This document shows, piece after piece, positions 1 through 8,171 of a stretch of DNA of 64,000 nucleotides. Both the position numbers and the translations under genes were made by a program. The stretch's first letter is position 1. The number at the start of each line of letters is the position of its first letter. The notes below the pieces were generated by a model. The model did no database searches. It had not been told where the DNA came from and saw only the letters and a program-made list of their open reading frames with translations. The stretch spans positions 60,092 through 124,091 of the forward strand of contig BQMO01000006.1 of assembly GCA_022180725.1 (NCBI GenBank). Direction: 5' to 3'. Source of the DNA: Phycisphaerae bacterium (GTDB lineage Bacteria > Planctomycetota > Phycisphaerae > Phycisphaerales > UBA1924).

Positions 1-132
1 CGTCTTTTGAGCGATTTCTCGGTCGTGAAATGGTATTTTTCTCGATTCGGCGCGAGAGAGGCTTCAGTTCTGCTTGTCCCGAACGAACGAATCAGTATCA
101 TGTCAGGGAGTCGTGTTTGGAGGAGGTGAGCG

Positions 133-867
133 ATGCGTCTTCAGGTGCTGGCCGCGGTGCTGGGGTGTGGTGCGTTCGGCGCGGGTGTCGCGAAGGCGGG
201 CGACACCGTCGAGATCGAGTCGTCCTTTTCCGGCGGTATCTGGTCGACCGGCGTCACCGCGCCGCACTTCATGAACTACTTCGTAGGCTATTCCATCCCA
301 TCCACGCCGGTTGAACGCCGGAACTACTTCCTGTTCAGCCTGGCCGACGTCTCCGCCGAGGTGACCGGCGCCCGCCTCAAACTCTTCCTGCCCGGCGGGC
401 CGTCGCTCCCCTCGGGCTATGTCAGTTCCGATCCGACCGAGACCTACCGCGTGAGCGGTTCGCCGGCGCCGTGGACGGCGTTCTACGACGCCTATTCCGG
501 CACCGCCACGCCCGCGATGCTCTCGGCGATGTTCGGCACGATGGGCGCGCTCGGCCCGACAACCTACGGCCTGACCGTGGTTTCCGGCGACGACAGCGGC
601 ACCGACATCATCCTCGAACTCTCGCCCGCCGCCATCGCCGACATCAACGCCGCGCTCGGTTCCATGTTCGTCGTCACCGGGCGGCTCACCGACCTTCACC
701 TCGACGCGCCGGGCACGCCGCCGTCCGAACTCGTCTTTGCGTACACGGACATTCCGCACCCGCTCATGCCCATGCCGCGCCTCGAGCTCGACGTCGTCCC
801 CGCGCCGGCGGGCGTGCTCACGCTCGCCACGGGCCTGCTGCTCGCGGGCCGACGCCGTCGGGACTAG
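133..867 (+). CDS. Secreted protein with PEP-CTERM-like (exosortase) tail
   Basis: 244-residue protein of unknown function. A signal peptide is visible at residues 1-22 (hydrophobic core, then AKA-G). The middle is rich in Gly, Ser and Thr and looks beta-structured. The last ~25 residues form a sorting-signal-like tail: a VPAP motif, the hydrophobic stretch GVLTLATGLLLAG, then RRRRD. This layout matches the PEP-CTERM class, in which an exosortase recognises the motif and cleaves near the membrane; the exosortase at 27432-28361 is a plausible partner. The start is supported by a strong AGGAGGTGAG ribosome site just upstream. Its stop overlaps the stop of the convergent MBL-fold gene by 4 nt within CTAG. 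The molecular role of the mature part cannot be told from sequence. Confidence 0.82.
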   Translation: MRLQVLAAVLGCGAFGAGVAKAGDTVEIESSFSGGIWSTGVTAPHFMNYFVGYSIPSTPVERRNYFLFSLADVSAEVTGARLKLFLPGGPSLPSGYVSSDPTETYRVSGSPAPWTAFYDAYSGTATPAMLSAMFGTMGALGPTTYGLTVVSGDDSGTDIILELSPAAIADINAALGSMFVVTGRLTDLHLDAPGTPPSELVFAYTDIPHPLMPMPRLELDVVPAPAGVLTLATGLLLAGRRRRD

Positions 868-1715
868 CCCCCCAGTTCCAGCCCGTCCCACGCCAGGAAC
901 ATCCGCGCCGGCAACTCCGCCTGCGTCGCCTCGTGCGGCAGATCGTGGGCCATGTGCACGAAGTACGTCGCCCCCGGGTCCAGTTCCCCCGCCAGGTGCA
1001 CCGCCTGGTTCAGCGTCAGGTGCGTGGGGTGCTGGCGATGCCGCAGCGCATCAAGCACCAGCGTCCGCAAGCCGAACAGGTGCTTCCACGACTCGTTGGG
1101 CACCCCCGACATATCCGTGCAGTACGCCAGCGGGAACAGGTCCGCCCCCGATGCGGGCAGCCGCGTCCGCAGTCCCTCGTCCACGTCCAGCCGGTACCCG
1201 AGCACCGGCAACTTGCCGTGAAGCAGACGGAACGGGGTGACCCGCAGCCCCCACAGGTCGATGGACCGCCCCGAGGCAATGGCCTGTTCGTCCAGAGTCC
1301 GCGGAACCAGGCTCGCCACGAAACTGTCGTTCACGTTCTTCTCGCGCTCGAAGATGTGCGTGTAGACCCGCCGCAGGTGCGCCATGGTGTGCGCGTCGGC
1401 GAGGATGTCGATGGGCGTGCGCTGCACCGCGTTGAACCGCCGCACCTCGTCCAGCCCGAAGGTGTGATCGACGTGATTGTGCGTGAAGAGGATCGCGTCG
1501 CAGCGCGTCAATCCGGCCCGGAGCGCCTGCTGCCGCAGGTCCGGCCCGGCGTCGAGCAGCACCACCCGCGCCTGCCCGGTCGTGTCCGTGAAGCGCACCG
1601 CCGCCGACGTGCGCAACCGCCGGTCGCGCGGGTCCGCGCTCGTGCAAACCTCGCACGCGCACCCGATCGCCGGCACGCCCGCCGACGTGCCCGTGCCCAG
1701 AAACAGGAACCGCAT
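864..1715 (-). CDS. MBL-fold metal-dependent hydrolase (PhnP-like)
   Basis: 283-residue cytoplasmic metallo-beta-lactamase-fold hydrolase. The metal motif THNHVDH lies at residues 78-84; a further Asp in CTDMSG and late His residues fit a dinuclear zinc site. The N-terminal block GTGTSAGVPAIGC followed by CxC-x2-C is characteristic of the PhnP/Lsr-like branch that acts on phosphodiesters, including cyclic ones. The substrate is not identifiable, and no phn genes are nearby. The start has no ribosome site, but a TACGCT hexamer (reverse strand, 1721-1726) sits only 5 nt before the ATG, consistent with a leaderless transcript. The next gene upstream on this strand begins 36 bp away. Confidence 0.85.
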   Translation of the reverse strand: MRFLFLGTGTSAGVPAIGCACEVCTSADPRDRRLRTSAAVRFTDTTGQARVVLLDAGPDLRQQALRAGLTRCDAILFTHNHVDHTFGLDEVRRFNAVQRTPIDILADAHTMAHLRRVYTHIFEREKNVNDSFVASLVPRTLDEQAIASGRSIDLWGLRVTPFRLLHGKLPVLGYRLDVDEGLRTRLPASGADLFPLAYCTDMSGVPNESWKHLFGLRTLVLDALRHRQHPTHLTLNQAVHLAGELDPGATYFVHMAHDLPHEATQAELPARMFLAWDGLELGG

Positions 1716-1751
1716 GGCCGAGCGTATCCCGCGGTGTGCGGCCCGATCGCG

Positions 1752-2366
1752 CTACCGCATGATCCACTGCTTCTCGACCAGTTCCAGCGATCGCGCGCCC
1801 ATGTCGCGCACCTCGCCGGGCGTCTGGTACCGCAGCATCAGCGTCTTGCGGAGTACGGCCTTGGCGGGCTGCCCTTTCGCGTCGGTGAACTCCACCGCCC
1901 GAACCTCCCCGCTGAACCCCGCCGCGTAGATCGTGACCTCGTTCACGTGATGGTCCGTGATCGGCCAGATCACCACGCCTTCCTTCGCGTTGGCCTCGCC
2001 CTGCGCCAGGATGCCCACCACGCTGGTCTGATCCTGAATGAACGGACTTTGCAAACGGTTCAGGACATCCGCCGTCACCGCCCCGGGCACGTCGCGCCCC
2101 GACCGCAGCAGCACGCCCTCGTCCGTCCCGAGTTCGAAGCTCGGCGTGAAGAGCAGGTCCTGGTCCGTCGTGTTCGTCACCTTGTACGTCAGGAAGTAGT
2201 ACGAGCGGGTGCCCACGCCCGGCAGGTCCACGCTCGCCGTCCGCAACGGGCCCACGTCCACCGCCAGTTGCCAGCGCCGGGGGATCGGGTCCGGCTCGGG
2301 GGCCAGGGCAACCAGGCTGGCCCCCAGGGCGGCCGCCGACATCAACATCGTGCTTCGCGTGAACAT
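1752..2366 (-). CDS. Secreted hypothetical protein
   Basis: 204-residue protein, family not recognised. The N-terminus (MFTRSTMLMSAAALGASLVALA followed by a Pro-rich segment) reads as a signal peptide, so the product is probably exported. The rest looks soluble and beta-rich, with a segment resembling proteins that compare tensed or bound states of an envelope component (YKVTNTTDQDLLF), but no catalytic motif stands out. The ATG at 2366 was chosen over an upstream in-frame start (2534) because it begins the signal peptide, has a GAAAGGGG ribosome-site-like stretch before it, and lies downstream of a good promoter (TTGACC-16-TAGACT). Function unknown. Confidence 0.7.
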   Translation of the reverse strand: MFTRSTMLMSAAALGASLVALAPEPDPIPRRWQLAVDVGPLRTASVDLPGVGTRSYYFLTYKVTNTTDQDLLFTPSFELGTDEGVLLRSGRDVPGAVTADVLNRLQSPFIQDQTSVVGILAQGEANAKEGVVIWPITDHHVNEVTIYAAGFSGEVRAVEFTDAKGQPAKAVLRKTLMLRYQTPGEVRDMGARSLELVEKQWIMR

Positions 2367-2392
2367 GAGGCCCCTTTCGCGTGCGGGGCACA

Positions 2393-2420
2393 AGTCTACA
2401 GGATTTTCGTCGCGGGTCAA
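2393..2420 (-). promoter_or_regulatory. Sigma-70-type promoter for the 1752-2366 gene
   Basis: On the reverse strand TTGACC (2415-2420) and TAGACT (2393-2398) are separated by 16 bp and lie ~27 bp before the ATG at 2366. Both hexamers are close to the general housekeeping consensus and stand out in this GC-rich background. Confidence 0.5.
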
Positions 2421-2518
2421 ACCCCGGATCGGGCAGCCCCCGTACCGTCCACCGCGTGAGCCGTACTCTCCCCAACCCCGCCTCCCCGGGTTCGCCCCGA
2501 CCCGGCCCGCACCCGAAC

Positions 2519-3520
2519 GTGGTGCGTATACCACGCGATCTTCACCTGGCGGCGGCGCGACGGCTGGTCAGCCGGGCCAACGACGATCTCGACGCCGCCG
2601 CCCAGCGACTCATCGAGTCCGCGTCGCGCCACGCCATCGACTTCTCCCTCTGTTTCGGCACGCTCGATCCGGGCACGGGCAAGGCACCCGCCCGTGTGCG
2701 GCAGGCGTGCCTGGCCGTCATCGGCGCGGGCCGCACCGCCATGCTCTTTCTGAGCGAGCCTGAACCGGGCGAAGGCGCCCCGGGCGTCGCCGAACGGGCC
2801 GCGTGCATCCGGGCGGCGTGCGACCACCTCGGCACGCACCTGTCCCGCAAGGCGACGCTGGCCCAGGCCCTGCCCGAGCCGGGAGACCGTTGGTCGACCG
2901 ACGCCCTGGCCGCCGCGGGGTTCGTGAGCGTGGGGACGCTCGTGTATCTTCGGGCGGCGCCGCCCCCGCCCCGGGAACGTGCCGCGCCGCGCCCCTGGCC
3001 CGAGGGCGTGACCGTGGAGCGCCTGTCGGAGATCGGCGCGCTGGGCACGGCCGCCGAGCGCGACGACGCCGATGCCGCCCTCGCGCAGGCCCTCGAGGCG
3101 TCGTACATCGACACGCTCGACTGCCCTGAACTGTGCGGGCTGCGGGCCATCGACGATGTGCTCGACTCGCACCGGGCTACGGGCACGTACGACCCGTCGT
3201 GGTGGTCCCTCGTGCGCGACCACGGCCGGCCCGCCGGGGCCATGCTCCTCAACCGCTGCCCCGACCTGCGCAGCATCGAACTGGTGTACCTCGGGCTGGG
3301 CCCGACGCTGCGTGGCAAGGGGATCGGATCATGCTTGCTGCGTCAGGGCATGGACCGCGTGCACGCGTCCTTCCCGGGGTGGAGCGTGACATGCGCGGTC
3401 GACTCGCGCAACACGCCCGCGTTGGGGCTCTACCGCGCGCTGGGGTTCTCGGCGTACACGAAGCGCTCCGCGTTCGTGAGGCCGCTGGGCGGCACGCCCG
3501 AGCGGCCGGGCGATCGGTAG
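2519..3520 (+). CDS. GNAT-family acetyltransferase, two-domain
   Basis: About 333 residues, probably cytoplasmic. The C-terminal half carries GNAT motifs: a beta-strand giving VYLGLGPTLRGKGIGSCLL (the acetyl-CoA loop RGKGIG), then VDSRNTPALGLYRALGF, the usual motif B. The N-terminal half is weaker but similarly arranged, suggesting a tandem-GNAT protein of the kind that includes mycothiol-synthase relatives. The acceptor substrate is unknown. The start is uncertain: the reading frame is open back to 2381, but that part is Pro/Arg-rich and lies in the promoter of the divergent gene, so a GTG at 2519 or 2522 leading into VRIPRDLHLAAARRLV is preferred. Confidence 0.75.
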   Translation: MVRIPRDLHLAAARRLVSRANDDLDAAAQRLIESASRHAIDFSLCFGTLDPGTGKAPARVRQACLAVIGAGRTAMLFLSEPEPGEGAPGVAERAACIRAACDHLGTHLSRKATLAQALPEPGDRWSTDALAAAGFVSVGTLVYLRAAPPPPRERAAPRPWPEGVTVERLSEIGALGTAAERDDADAALAQALEASYIDTLDCPELCGLRAIDDVLDSHRATGTYDPSWWSLVRDHGRPAGAMLLNRCPDLRSIELVYLGLGPTLRGKGIGSCLLRQGMDRVHASFPGWSVTCAVDSRNTPALGLYRALGFSAYTKRSAFVRPLGGTPERPGDR

Positions 3521-4001
3521 CGCGAACTTCACACATGTTTTGCACAATTCATTCCCACCGTCGGGGCCTGGTGGCGAGAGAAATTTTCGTGCGCGCAAGT
3601 CCATGATTCATGAGGCTCGACGCACAACCCGCGCGTGAACCTTTCCGAATCGCTTGCTGATCGCCGCGCGGTCGAGTACATTTCCGACCCACGTCCGAGA
3701 CGCGCGGCTCACGCCGAACGCCCCGGGCGTGAACTCGAACGGTCACGGATCGACCGCCGGCCTGAACTTATCTCACGGGTTTGTGTCCCGTGTTCTCCAT
3801 GATCGTGTCGCGGTGTCGTGCGAAGCGCGGGCGCGATCGGTCTGCCCAGGCCGGGCTGTGAAGGACTCTGTCAACCCAAGGAGGCCCGTGGGGGCCAGCC
3901 CGCCCGTGGCGACGTTCGGACCGCGACGGGGCGTGGCCGGTGCGCGCCGATCGCACCACCCCACGAGGTCGCACGGAAGTGTCCGACGGGAGGTGCGGCG
4001 C
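3521..4001. other. dnaA upstream region, no gene
   Basis: 481 bp without a convincing coding sequence. The first ~90 bp are noticeably richer in A+T than their surroundings. It contains TTTTGCACA at 3538-3546, one mismatch from the general DnaA-box form TTATNCACA, and TTATCTCAC near 3768. Two imperfect boxes are too few to call an origin. An open frame runs through it in phase with dnaA but lacks a start with a ribosome site. Confidence 0.4.
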
Positions 4002-5552
4002 ATGGAGAAGGCGGGCGACGGCATGAGCATCCGGCAGCGGGCAACGAACCTGGCCCCGATGGAGGCCCCGACGGGCCGATCGGCGGGCGAGCGCGAGGTG
4101 CGGGAATCCACCCGTCCCGGTCCGTCGGGCGGGGTGGGCACGATCCTCGATCGGCTGAGCGCCGAGATCGGCGCGGGGGCCTTTGAGCGATACTTCGGGA
4201 CGCACACCAAGGTCGTGCTGCGCGACGGACGGGTGCAGGTCGTGGTGCCCACGCGCTTCGAGGCCGAGATGCTCGAGCGCCGCTTCGCCGACGCCCTGCG
4301 TCGCGCGGCCCGGGGGCTGGCCGACGCCGTCGAGTTCCACGCCGATCGTGACGCCTTCGGCCCGATGCCGCGCCCGTCCTCGTCGGCGGCGCCCGCCCGG
4401 GCCACGCCGATCCTCCGTCCGGTCGAGACCGTCCGCTACCGCTTCGACACGTTCCTGGTCGGGCGGTCGAACCGGCTGGCGCACGCGGCGTGCGTGCGCG
4501 TCGCGGAGGACGACACGCCGGTCCCGCCCATTTTTCTGCACGGCTCGTGCGGGCTGGGCAAGACGCACCTGCTGCGGGCGTGCGCCGCGCGGTTCGTCGA
4601 GAAGCGTCCGGGCGCGATCGTGCGCGTGACCACGGGCGAGCAGTTCACCAACGAGTTCATCCAGGCGGTGCGGGCCGCGCGCGTCGATGTCTTCCGACGA
4701 ACGTACCGGCGCGTGGATCTTCTCTGCATCGACGACGTGCACTTCTTCTCGAACAAGGACGCGACGCAGGGGGAACTGCTGCACACGCTCGATGCGGTGG
4801 GCATCGACGGGGCGCGGCTGGTGCTGGCCAGCGACGAGCACCCCAAGGAGATCGCGAAACTGAGCGAGCGGCTGGTGTCGCGGTTCATGGCCGGGGCGGT
4901 GGTCAAGATCGAATCGCCCGAGCCGGACCTGCGTGGGAAACTGGTGCGGCACCTGGCGCAGCGGCGCGGGCTGGCCCTCGACGAACCCGCCGCCGATCTG
5001 ATCGCCGAGCGTTCCGGGCGGAGCGTGGGCGCCCTGGGCGGGTTCGGGGGGAGCGTCCGCGAGATCGAGGGGTTGCTGAACCAGGTCGACGCGGTGTCGA
5101 GGCTGCTGCCGGAACTGGGCTCGTCCCAGGGGACCATCGGCGCCGCCCTGGTCCGCAAGGCCCTCGGGCTGGACGAATCGGGGCGCGCGCCCGCGGGGAG
5201 TGCCCCGAAGATGCGCCGCCCGCTGACGGCCGAGGCCATCGTCGCCGACATCTGCCGCGAACTCTCCGTGGACCTCAACGACTTCATGGGCAAGGGGCGG
5301 CACAAGCGCGTGGTGCTGGCGCGGAGCCTGGTCTCGAGCCTCTCGCGCAAACTGACCACGATGAGTTTCCCCGAGATCGCCCGCGCCATGGGCCGCAGCA
5401 ACCACTCGACCATCATCACCGCGCAGAAGCGGCTGGACCGGCAGGTCGCCGACGACACGGGGAGGCCGCTCTCCGCCGAGGTCGCCGGGCCGTACGCCGG
5501 GTGCACCCTCCGCGAGGTGTACGAGGGGATCATGAAGAAGGTGCAGGGATAA
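4002..5552 (+). CDS. dnaA: Chromosomal replication initiator DnaA
   Basis: 516-residue replication initiator that binds DnaA boxes and opens the origin using ATP. Domain I/II occupies about residues 1-145 (RLSAEIGAGAFERYF region, then a linker). The AAA+ domain has Walker A GSCGLGKTH with K187 and Walker B LLCIDDVHFF near residue 245. The C-terminal DNA-binding helix-turn-helix with the DnaA signature (RSNHSTIITAQKRL) is at about residues 465-480. The start at 4002 is preferred over the longer open frame because GGGAGGTG lies 7 nt upstream and the family normally begins close to this point. Neither dnaN, recF nor gyrB follows, so it is outside the classical origin operon. The linker before the C-terminal domain contains a Gly-rich insertion (SVGALGGFGGSVREIE). 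Confidence 0.93.
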   Translation: MEKAGDGMSIRQRATNLAPMEAPTGRSAGEREVRESTRPGPSGGVGTILDRLSAEIGAGAFERYFGTHTKVVLRDGRVQVVVPTRFEAEMLERRFADALRRAARGLADAVEFHADRDAFGPMPRPSSSAAPARATPILRPVETVRYRFDTFLVGRSNRLAHAACVRVAEDDTPVPPIFLHGSCGLGKTHLLRACAARFVEKRPGAIVRVTTGEQFTNEFIQAVRAARVDVFRRTYRRVDLLCIDDVHFFSNKDATQGELLHTLDAVGIDGARLVLASDEHPKEIAKLSERLVSRFMAGAVVKIESPEPDLRGKLVRHLAQRRGLALDEPAADLIAERSGRSVGALGGFGGSVREIEGLLNQVDAVSRLLPELGSSQGTIGAALVRKALGLDESGRAPAGSAPKMRRPLTAEAIVADICRELSVDLNDFMGKGRHKRVVLARSLVSSLSRKLTTMSFPEIARAMGRSNHSTIITAQKRLDRQVADDTGRPLSAEVAGPYAGCTLREVYEGIMKKVQG

Positions 5553-5591
5553 CACGGCCCGGCGTGTTGGGTCTGTTCCGGGGCGGATACG

Positions 5592-5903
5592 ATGATGTCG
5601 GCGCGGTCGACCGGCGCGCCCGGGACATCCATGCTCGACCACGTCGCGACATCCGTGCTGCTGCCCTTGGCCTACCGCCCCTTTCTCGATCCCATCGATC
5701 TGCATCAGCATTGGTACGTTCTGCTGCTGCCGCTGGCGTTGTTCATGTCCATTGCGTACAAGTCTGTGCGGGTGAGCGAAATGCGGCACTTGCCCCGGGC
5801 CGCGGCGGTGATGACCATCCAGGTCTGCTTCTGGATGGCGGTGCTGGGCCTGGCCGGGTACCTCTTCGTGCAGCACCTGGCCCCGCTCATCGCCCCGAAG
5901 TGA
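5592..5903 (+). CDS. Small membrane protein, unknown
   Basis: 103 residues or fewer, family not recognised. Two probable transmembrane segments are visible: HWYVLLLPLALFMSIAYKSV (about residues 44-63) and AVMTIQVCFWMAVLGLAGYL (about 73-92). A short basic stretch (KSVRVSEMRHLPR) lies between them. A TACGAT hexamer overlaps the first ATG, so translation may really begin at the ATG at 5631 (MLDHVATSV). It sits 39 bp after dnaA and ends against the stop of the terminase-like gene (TGATCA, stops adjacent). It may be co-transcribed with dnaA. No function can be assigned. Confidence 0.55.
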   Translation: MMSARSTGAPGTSMLDHVATSVLLPLAYRPFLDPIDLHQHWYVLLLPLALFMSIAYKSVRVSEMRHLPRAAAVMTIQVCFWMAVLGLAGYLFVQHLAPLIAPK

Positions 5904-7460
5904 TCACTCCTCGGTGAGCAGGCCGTCGCGGAAGGCGTAGTTGACCGAGACGGTCCGCACGGGCATGTCGAGGTTCTGGATCATGTAGCGCAGGGCGTCG
6001 ACGGCGTGGTCGTAGCCCTCGCGTTTGTCGGGCTGGTCGCTCCCCGGCTTGTAGCGGAACTTCTCGAGCGACTCGATGAGCCGCGTACAGCGGGCGTGCA
6101 CGTAGAGCCGGGGCACGCCCGAGGCGGGTTTCAGCCGCGCCCGGAGCATCTCCAGCCCCTCGGCGGTGAAGCGGCGCGGGTGCCGCACGCGGAACCCGGC
6201 TTCCTTCACCTTGTCGATCGACCCCACCCCGGTCTGGTCGGAGCGGGCGCGCCCCGCCGGATCGACCCCGATCCACGCGAGGCGTGGCCAGGCGGGCACG
6301 CCCTCGCGGGCCAGCCCCCGCGTCATCGCCGCGAGGTGCTCGCCCAGCAGGACGTCGGCCTGGCAGCGCTCGTCCACCACGCGGACCACCCCCGCGCCGT
6401 CGACCGCCGCCCACAGGATCGCCGTCCCCCGGATGCCGAAGTCCATCCCCCCGATCCACTTCACGGCCCCGGTACGGGCGAGGGCGTCGTCGTCGAAGAC
6501 GTGCACCTTGGGGTCGAACTCGGGGACGACCGTTTCGCGGCGGCGCGGGCGCAGGCACAGCATCTCGCTCTGCCAGGCCGCCTCGCTCACGCGGCGCTTC
6601 TGCGCGATCGCGTCGTCGATGGTCACGTGCCCGGCCTGCGCGGGCGGACGCCCCTTGGCCCGCCCGTCGCACTCGGGAAGCAGCGGGCAGTTCGTCGCCC
6701 TGGTCGCCCCCCGGCACGCCCGCGCGGGCGGGCAGTGCTCCAGCACGTCCACGATGCCCCAGCGGAAGAGCGTCCGCCGGCCGCGGTTCGCCTCGCCCAC
6801 GATGGCGTGCATCACCCCGTGCGGGTTGTGCATCGTGCTCAGGCACTCGACCGTGCCGCGGGCGGCCACCCCCCCGCAGTCCTTCGACCGCGTGGTAAGC
6901 TGGGCCGCCTCCCACACCTCGGGGCTGAACAGGTCTACCTCGTCGCACCGCAGTTTCTGCACGCGCGTCCCGCGGACGCTGGTCTGCGACTGGGCGAGCA
7001 GTTCGACCCGGCTGCCGTTGGTGAGCGTCAGGCGTCGCTGCGTGATCCGCCCGCGCACCTGCGGCGCGAACACCTCCAGCGCGAACATCCATCGCAGGTG
7101 CGCGTACATCCGCGCGGCCTGGTCCATCGACCCCGCGAGGATCCGCACCTCGATCTCCGGCTTGAAGACCAGGTCCAGCAGCGTCGCCACCGCGCCCAGG
7201 AACGTCTTGCCGCCCCCACGGTTCGCCCACACCACGCAGTCGGCGGGGCGCTCGGGCGGGGGCGGGCCGTCGGGCGGGGCGTCGGCGAAGAATGCGTGCG
7301 CGAGGTAGTCGAACGGGGCGGCGTGCCCCTCGACGAGCGGCGTGCGGGCGATCGCCACGCCCACGTGCCGCGCAACCCACGCGTGCAGTTCGTCCGCCGT
7401 GCGCGGATATTCCTCGGGCCTCGGCCCCTCGTCGCGGGGCGGGTTCACCTTCGTCGTCAT
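5904..7460 (-). CDS. Phage-type terminase large subunit (ATPase plus nuclease)
   Basis: 518 residues. The N-terminal ATPase part has a P-loop ANRGGGKTF (K85) and Walker B KLRCDEVDLF (D173, E174). The C-terminal RNase H-like nuclease part has GGMDFGIRGT (D340), IGVDPAGRARS (D400) and the typical final acidic motif YDHAVDALRYM (D484, D488). Large terminases cut concatemeric DNA and drive it into phage heads. An unusual insert between the domains holds four cysteines (C243, C249, C258, C264), possibly a zinc site. It is last in a leftward four-gene unit, 15 bp after the GNAT gene, with AGGAGGG before its ATG. No portal, capsid or tail gene is in the window, so packaging is not shown; a role in an island or a repurposed DNA-processing system is possible. 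Confidence 0.87.
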   Translation of the reverse strand: MTTKVNPPRDEGPRPEEYPRTADELHAWVARHVGVAIARTPLVEGHAAPFDYLAHAFFADAPPDGPPPPERPADCVVWANRGGGKTFLGAVATLLDLVFKPEIEVRILAGSMDQAARMYAHLRWMFALEVFAPQVRGRITQRRLTLTNGSRVELLAQSQTSVRGTRVQKLRCDEVDLFSPEVWEAAQLTTRSKDCGGVAARGTVECLSTMHNPHGVMHAIVGEANRGRRTLFRWGIVDVLEHCPPARACRGATRATNCPLLPECDGRAKGRPPAQAGHVTIDDAIAQKRRVSEAAWQSEMLCLRPRRRETVVPEFDPKVHVFDDDALARTGAVKWIGGMDFGIRGTAILWAAVDGAGVVRVVDERCQADVLLGEHLAAMTRGLAREGVPAWPRLAWIGVDPAGRARSDQTGVGSIDKVKEAGFRVRHPRRFTAEGLEMLRARLKPASGVPRLYVHARCTRLIESLEKFRYKPGSDQPDKREGYDHAVDALRYMIQNLDMPVRTVSVNYAFRDGLLTEE

Positions 7461-7475
7461 GTCGAAACCCTCCTG

Positions 7476-8171
7476 TCAGCCGTGCACGAAGACCGCGGGC
7501 CGGGCCGTCAGCGCCGCCCCCGCCAACGCGGGGAGCAGCCGCCCGGACCTCGCCGAACGCGTGGCGCGGCCGGCGCGTGCCCACGCGTGCACGGCCCGCC
7601 GGAGGGCAGCGTTCCGTGCCACGGTTCTCACCATCCAGTCCACGTCCATCAATCGCCACGCCGGCACCCCCAGGGTCCGCAAGCGCCACCCCAGCCGCGC
7701 CTCGCGCGATGTTCGCTTGACCGCCACCCGGCGCATCCCCGCGCGCTCGAAGAACGGCGCGTACGCACCCATGACGGCGACCGCCTCGGTGCGACGCGTG
7801 AGCGGGTTGGCCAGGTACGCCCGCACCAGCCGCGTCGCCACGCCCAGCCCGCGGTAGCGCGGGTGCACGATCACCCGCGAGATCGTGCGGACCTCGGCGT
7901 TGAGCCGGCGCGCCATCAGCCGCTTCCCGCCATGCCCCGTGGGCGCGTACCGCCCGCCCCAGGCGGCGGATCGCCACCGCCCGTTCAGCGTCGGCATCGA
8001 CACCACCAGCACCCCCGCGACCCGCCCCCGCCCTTCCACCTCGGCGGCCAGCACCCGCACACGTGTCGCCGGCGGGCCGCCGCGGTAGTGATGCCCCGCC
8101 AGCGACTGATAGTCGCGCCACGTCCCCGCGCGGACGAGAATGGCCGGTTCATGCCCCCGTCCGGCGCTCAT
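7476..8171 (-). CDS. GNAT-fold acyltransferase paired with ABC-type ATPase
   Basis: 231 residues. The conserved GNAT core is clear: TISRVIVHPRYRGLGVATRL (residues 97-116, acetyl-CoA loop RYRGLG) followed by EAVAVMGAYAPFFERAGM, a block I recall from the acetyltransferase half of COG2401 (archaeal and viral proteins in which an ABC-type ATPase is fused to a GNAT domain). Here the two halves are separate genes: the ATPase stop and this ATG overlap as ATGA (8168-8171), which favours coupled synthesis and probably a complex. The N-terminal part (residues 15-60) includes YQSLAGHHYRGGPPA. The C-terminal ~75 residues are Arg-rich, suggesting contact with nucleic acid. Substrate unknown; modification of DNA or another polymer is inference. 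Confidence 0.8.
   Translation of the reverse strand: MSAGRGHEPAILVRAGTWRDYQSLAGHHYRGGPPATRVRVLAAEVEGRGRVAGVLVVSMPTLNGRWRSAAWGGRYAPTGHGGKRLMARRLNAEVRTISRVIVHPRYRGLGVATRLVRAYLANPLTRRTEAVAVMGAYAPFFERAGMRRVAVKRTSREARLGWRLRTLGVPAWRLMDVDWMVRTVARNAALRRAVHAWARAGRATRSARSGRLLPALAGAALTARPAVFVHG

Noticed and set aside
2381..2518. Longer N-terminus for the GNAT protein
   Set aside because: Pro/Arg-rich, no ribosome site and overlaps the promoter of the divergent gene.
3521..4001. oriC next to dnaA
   Set aside because: Only two imperfect DnaA boxes; no cluster or repeats of AT-rich 13-mers.
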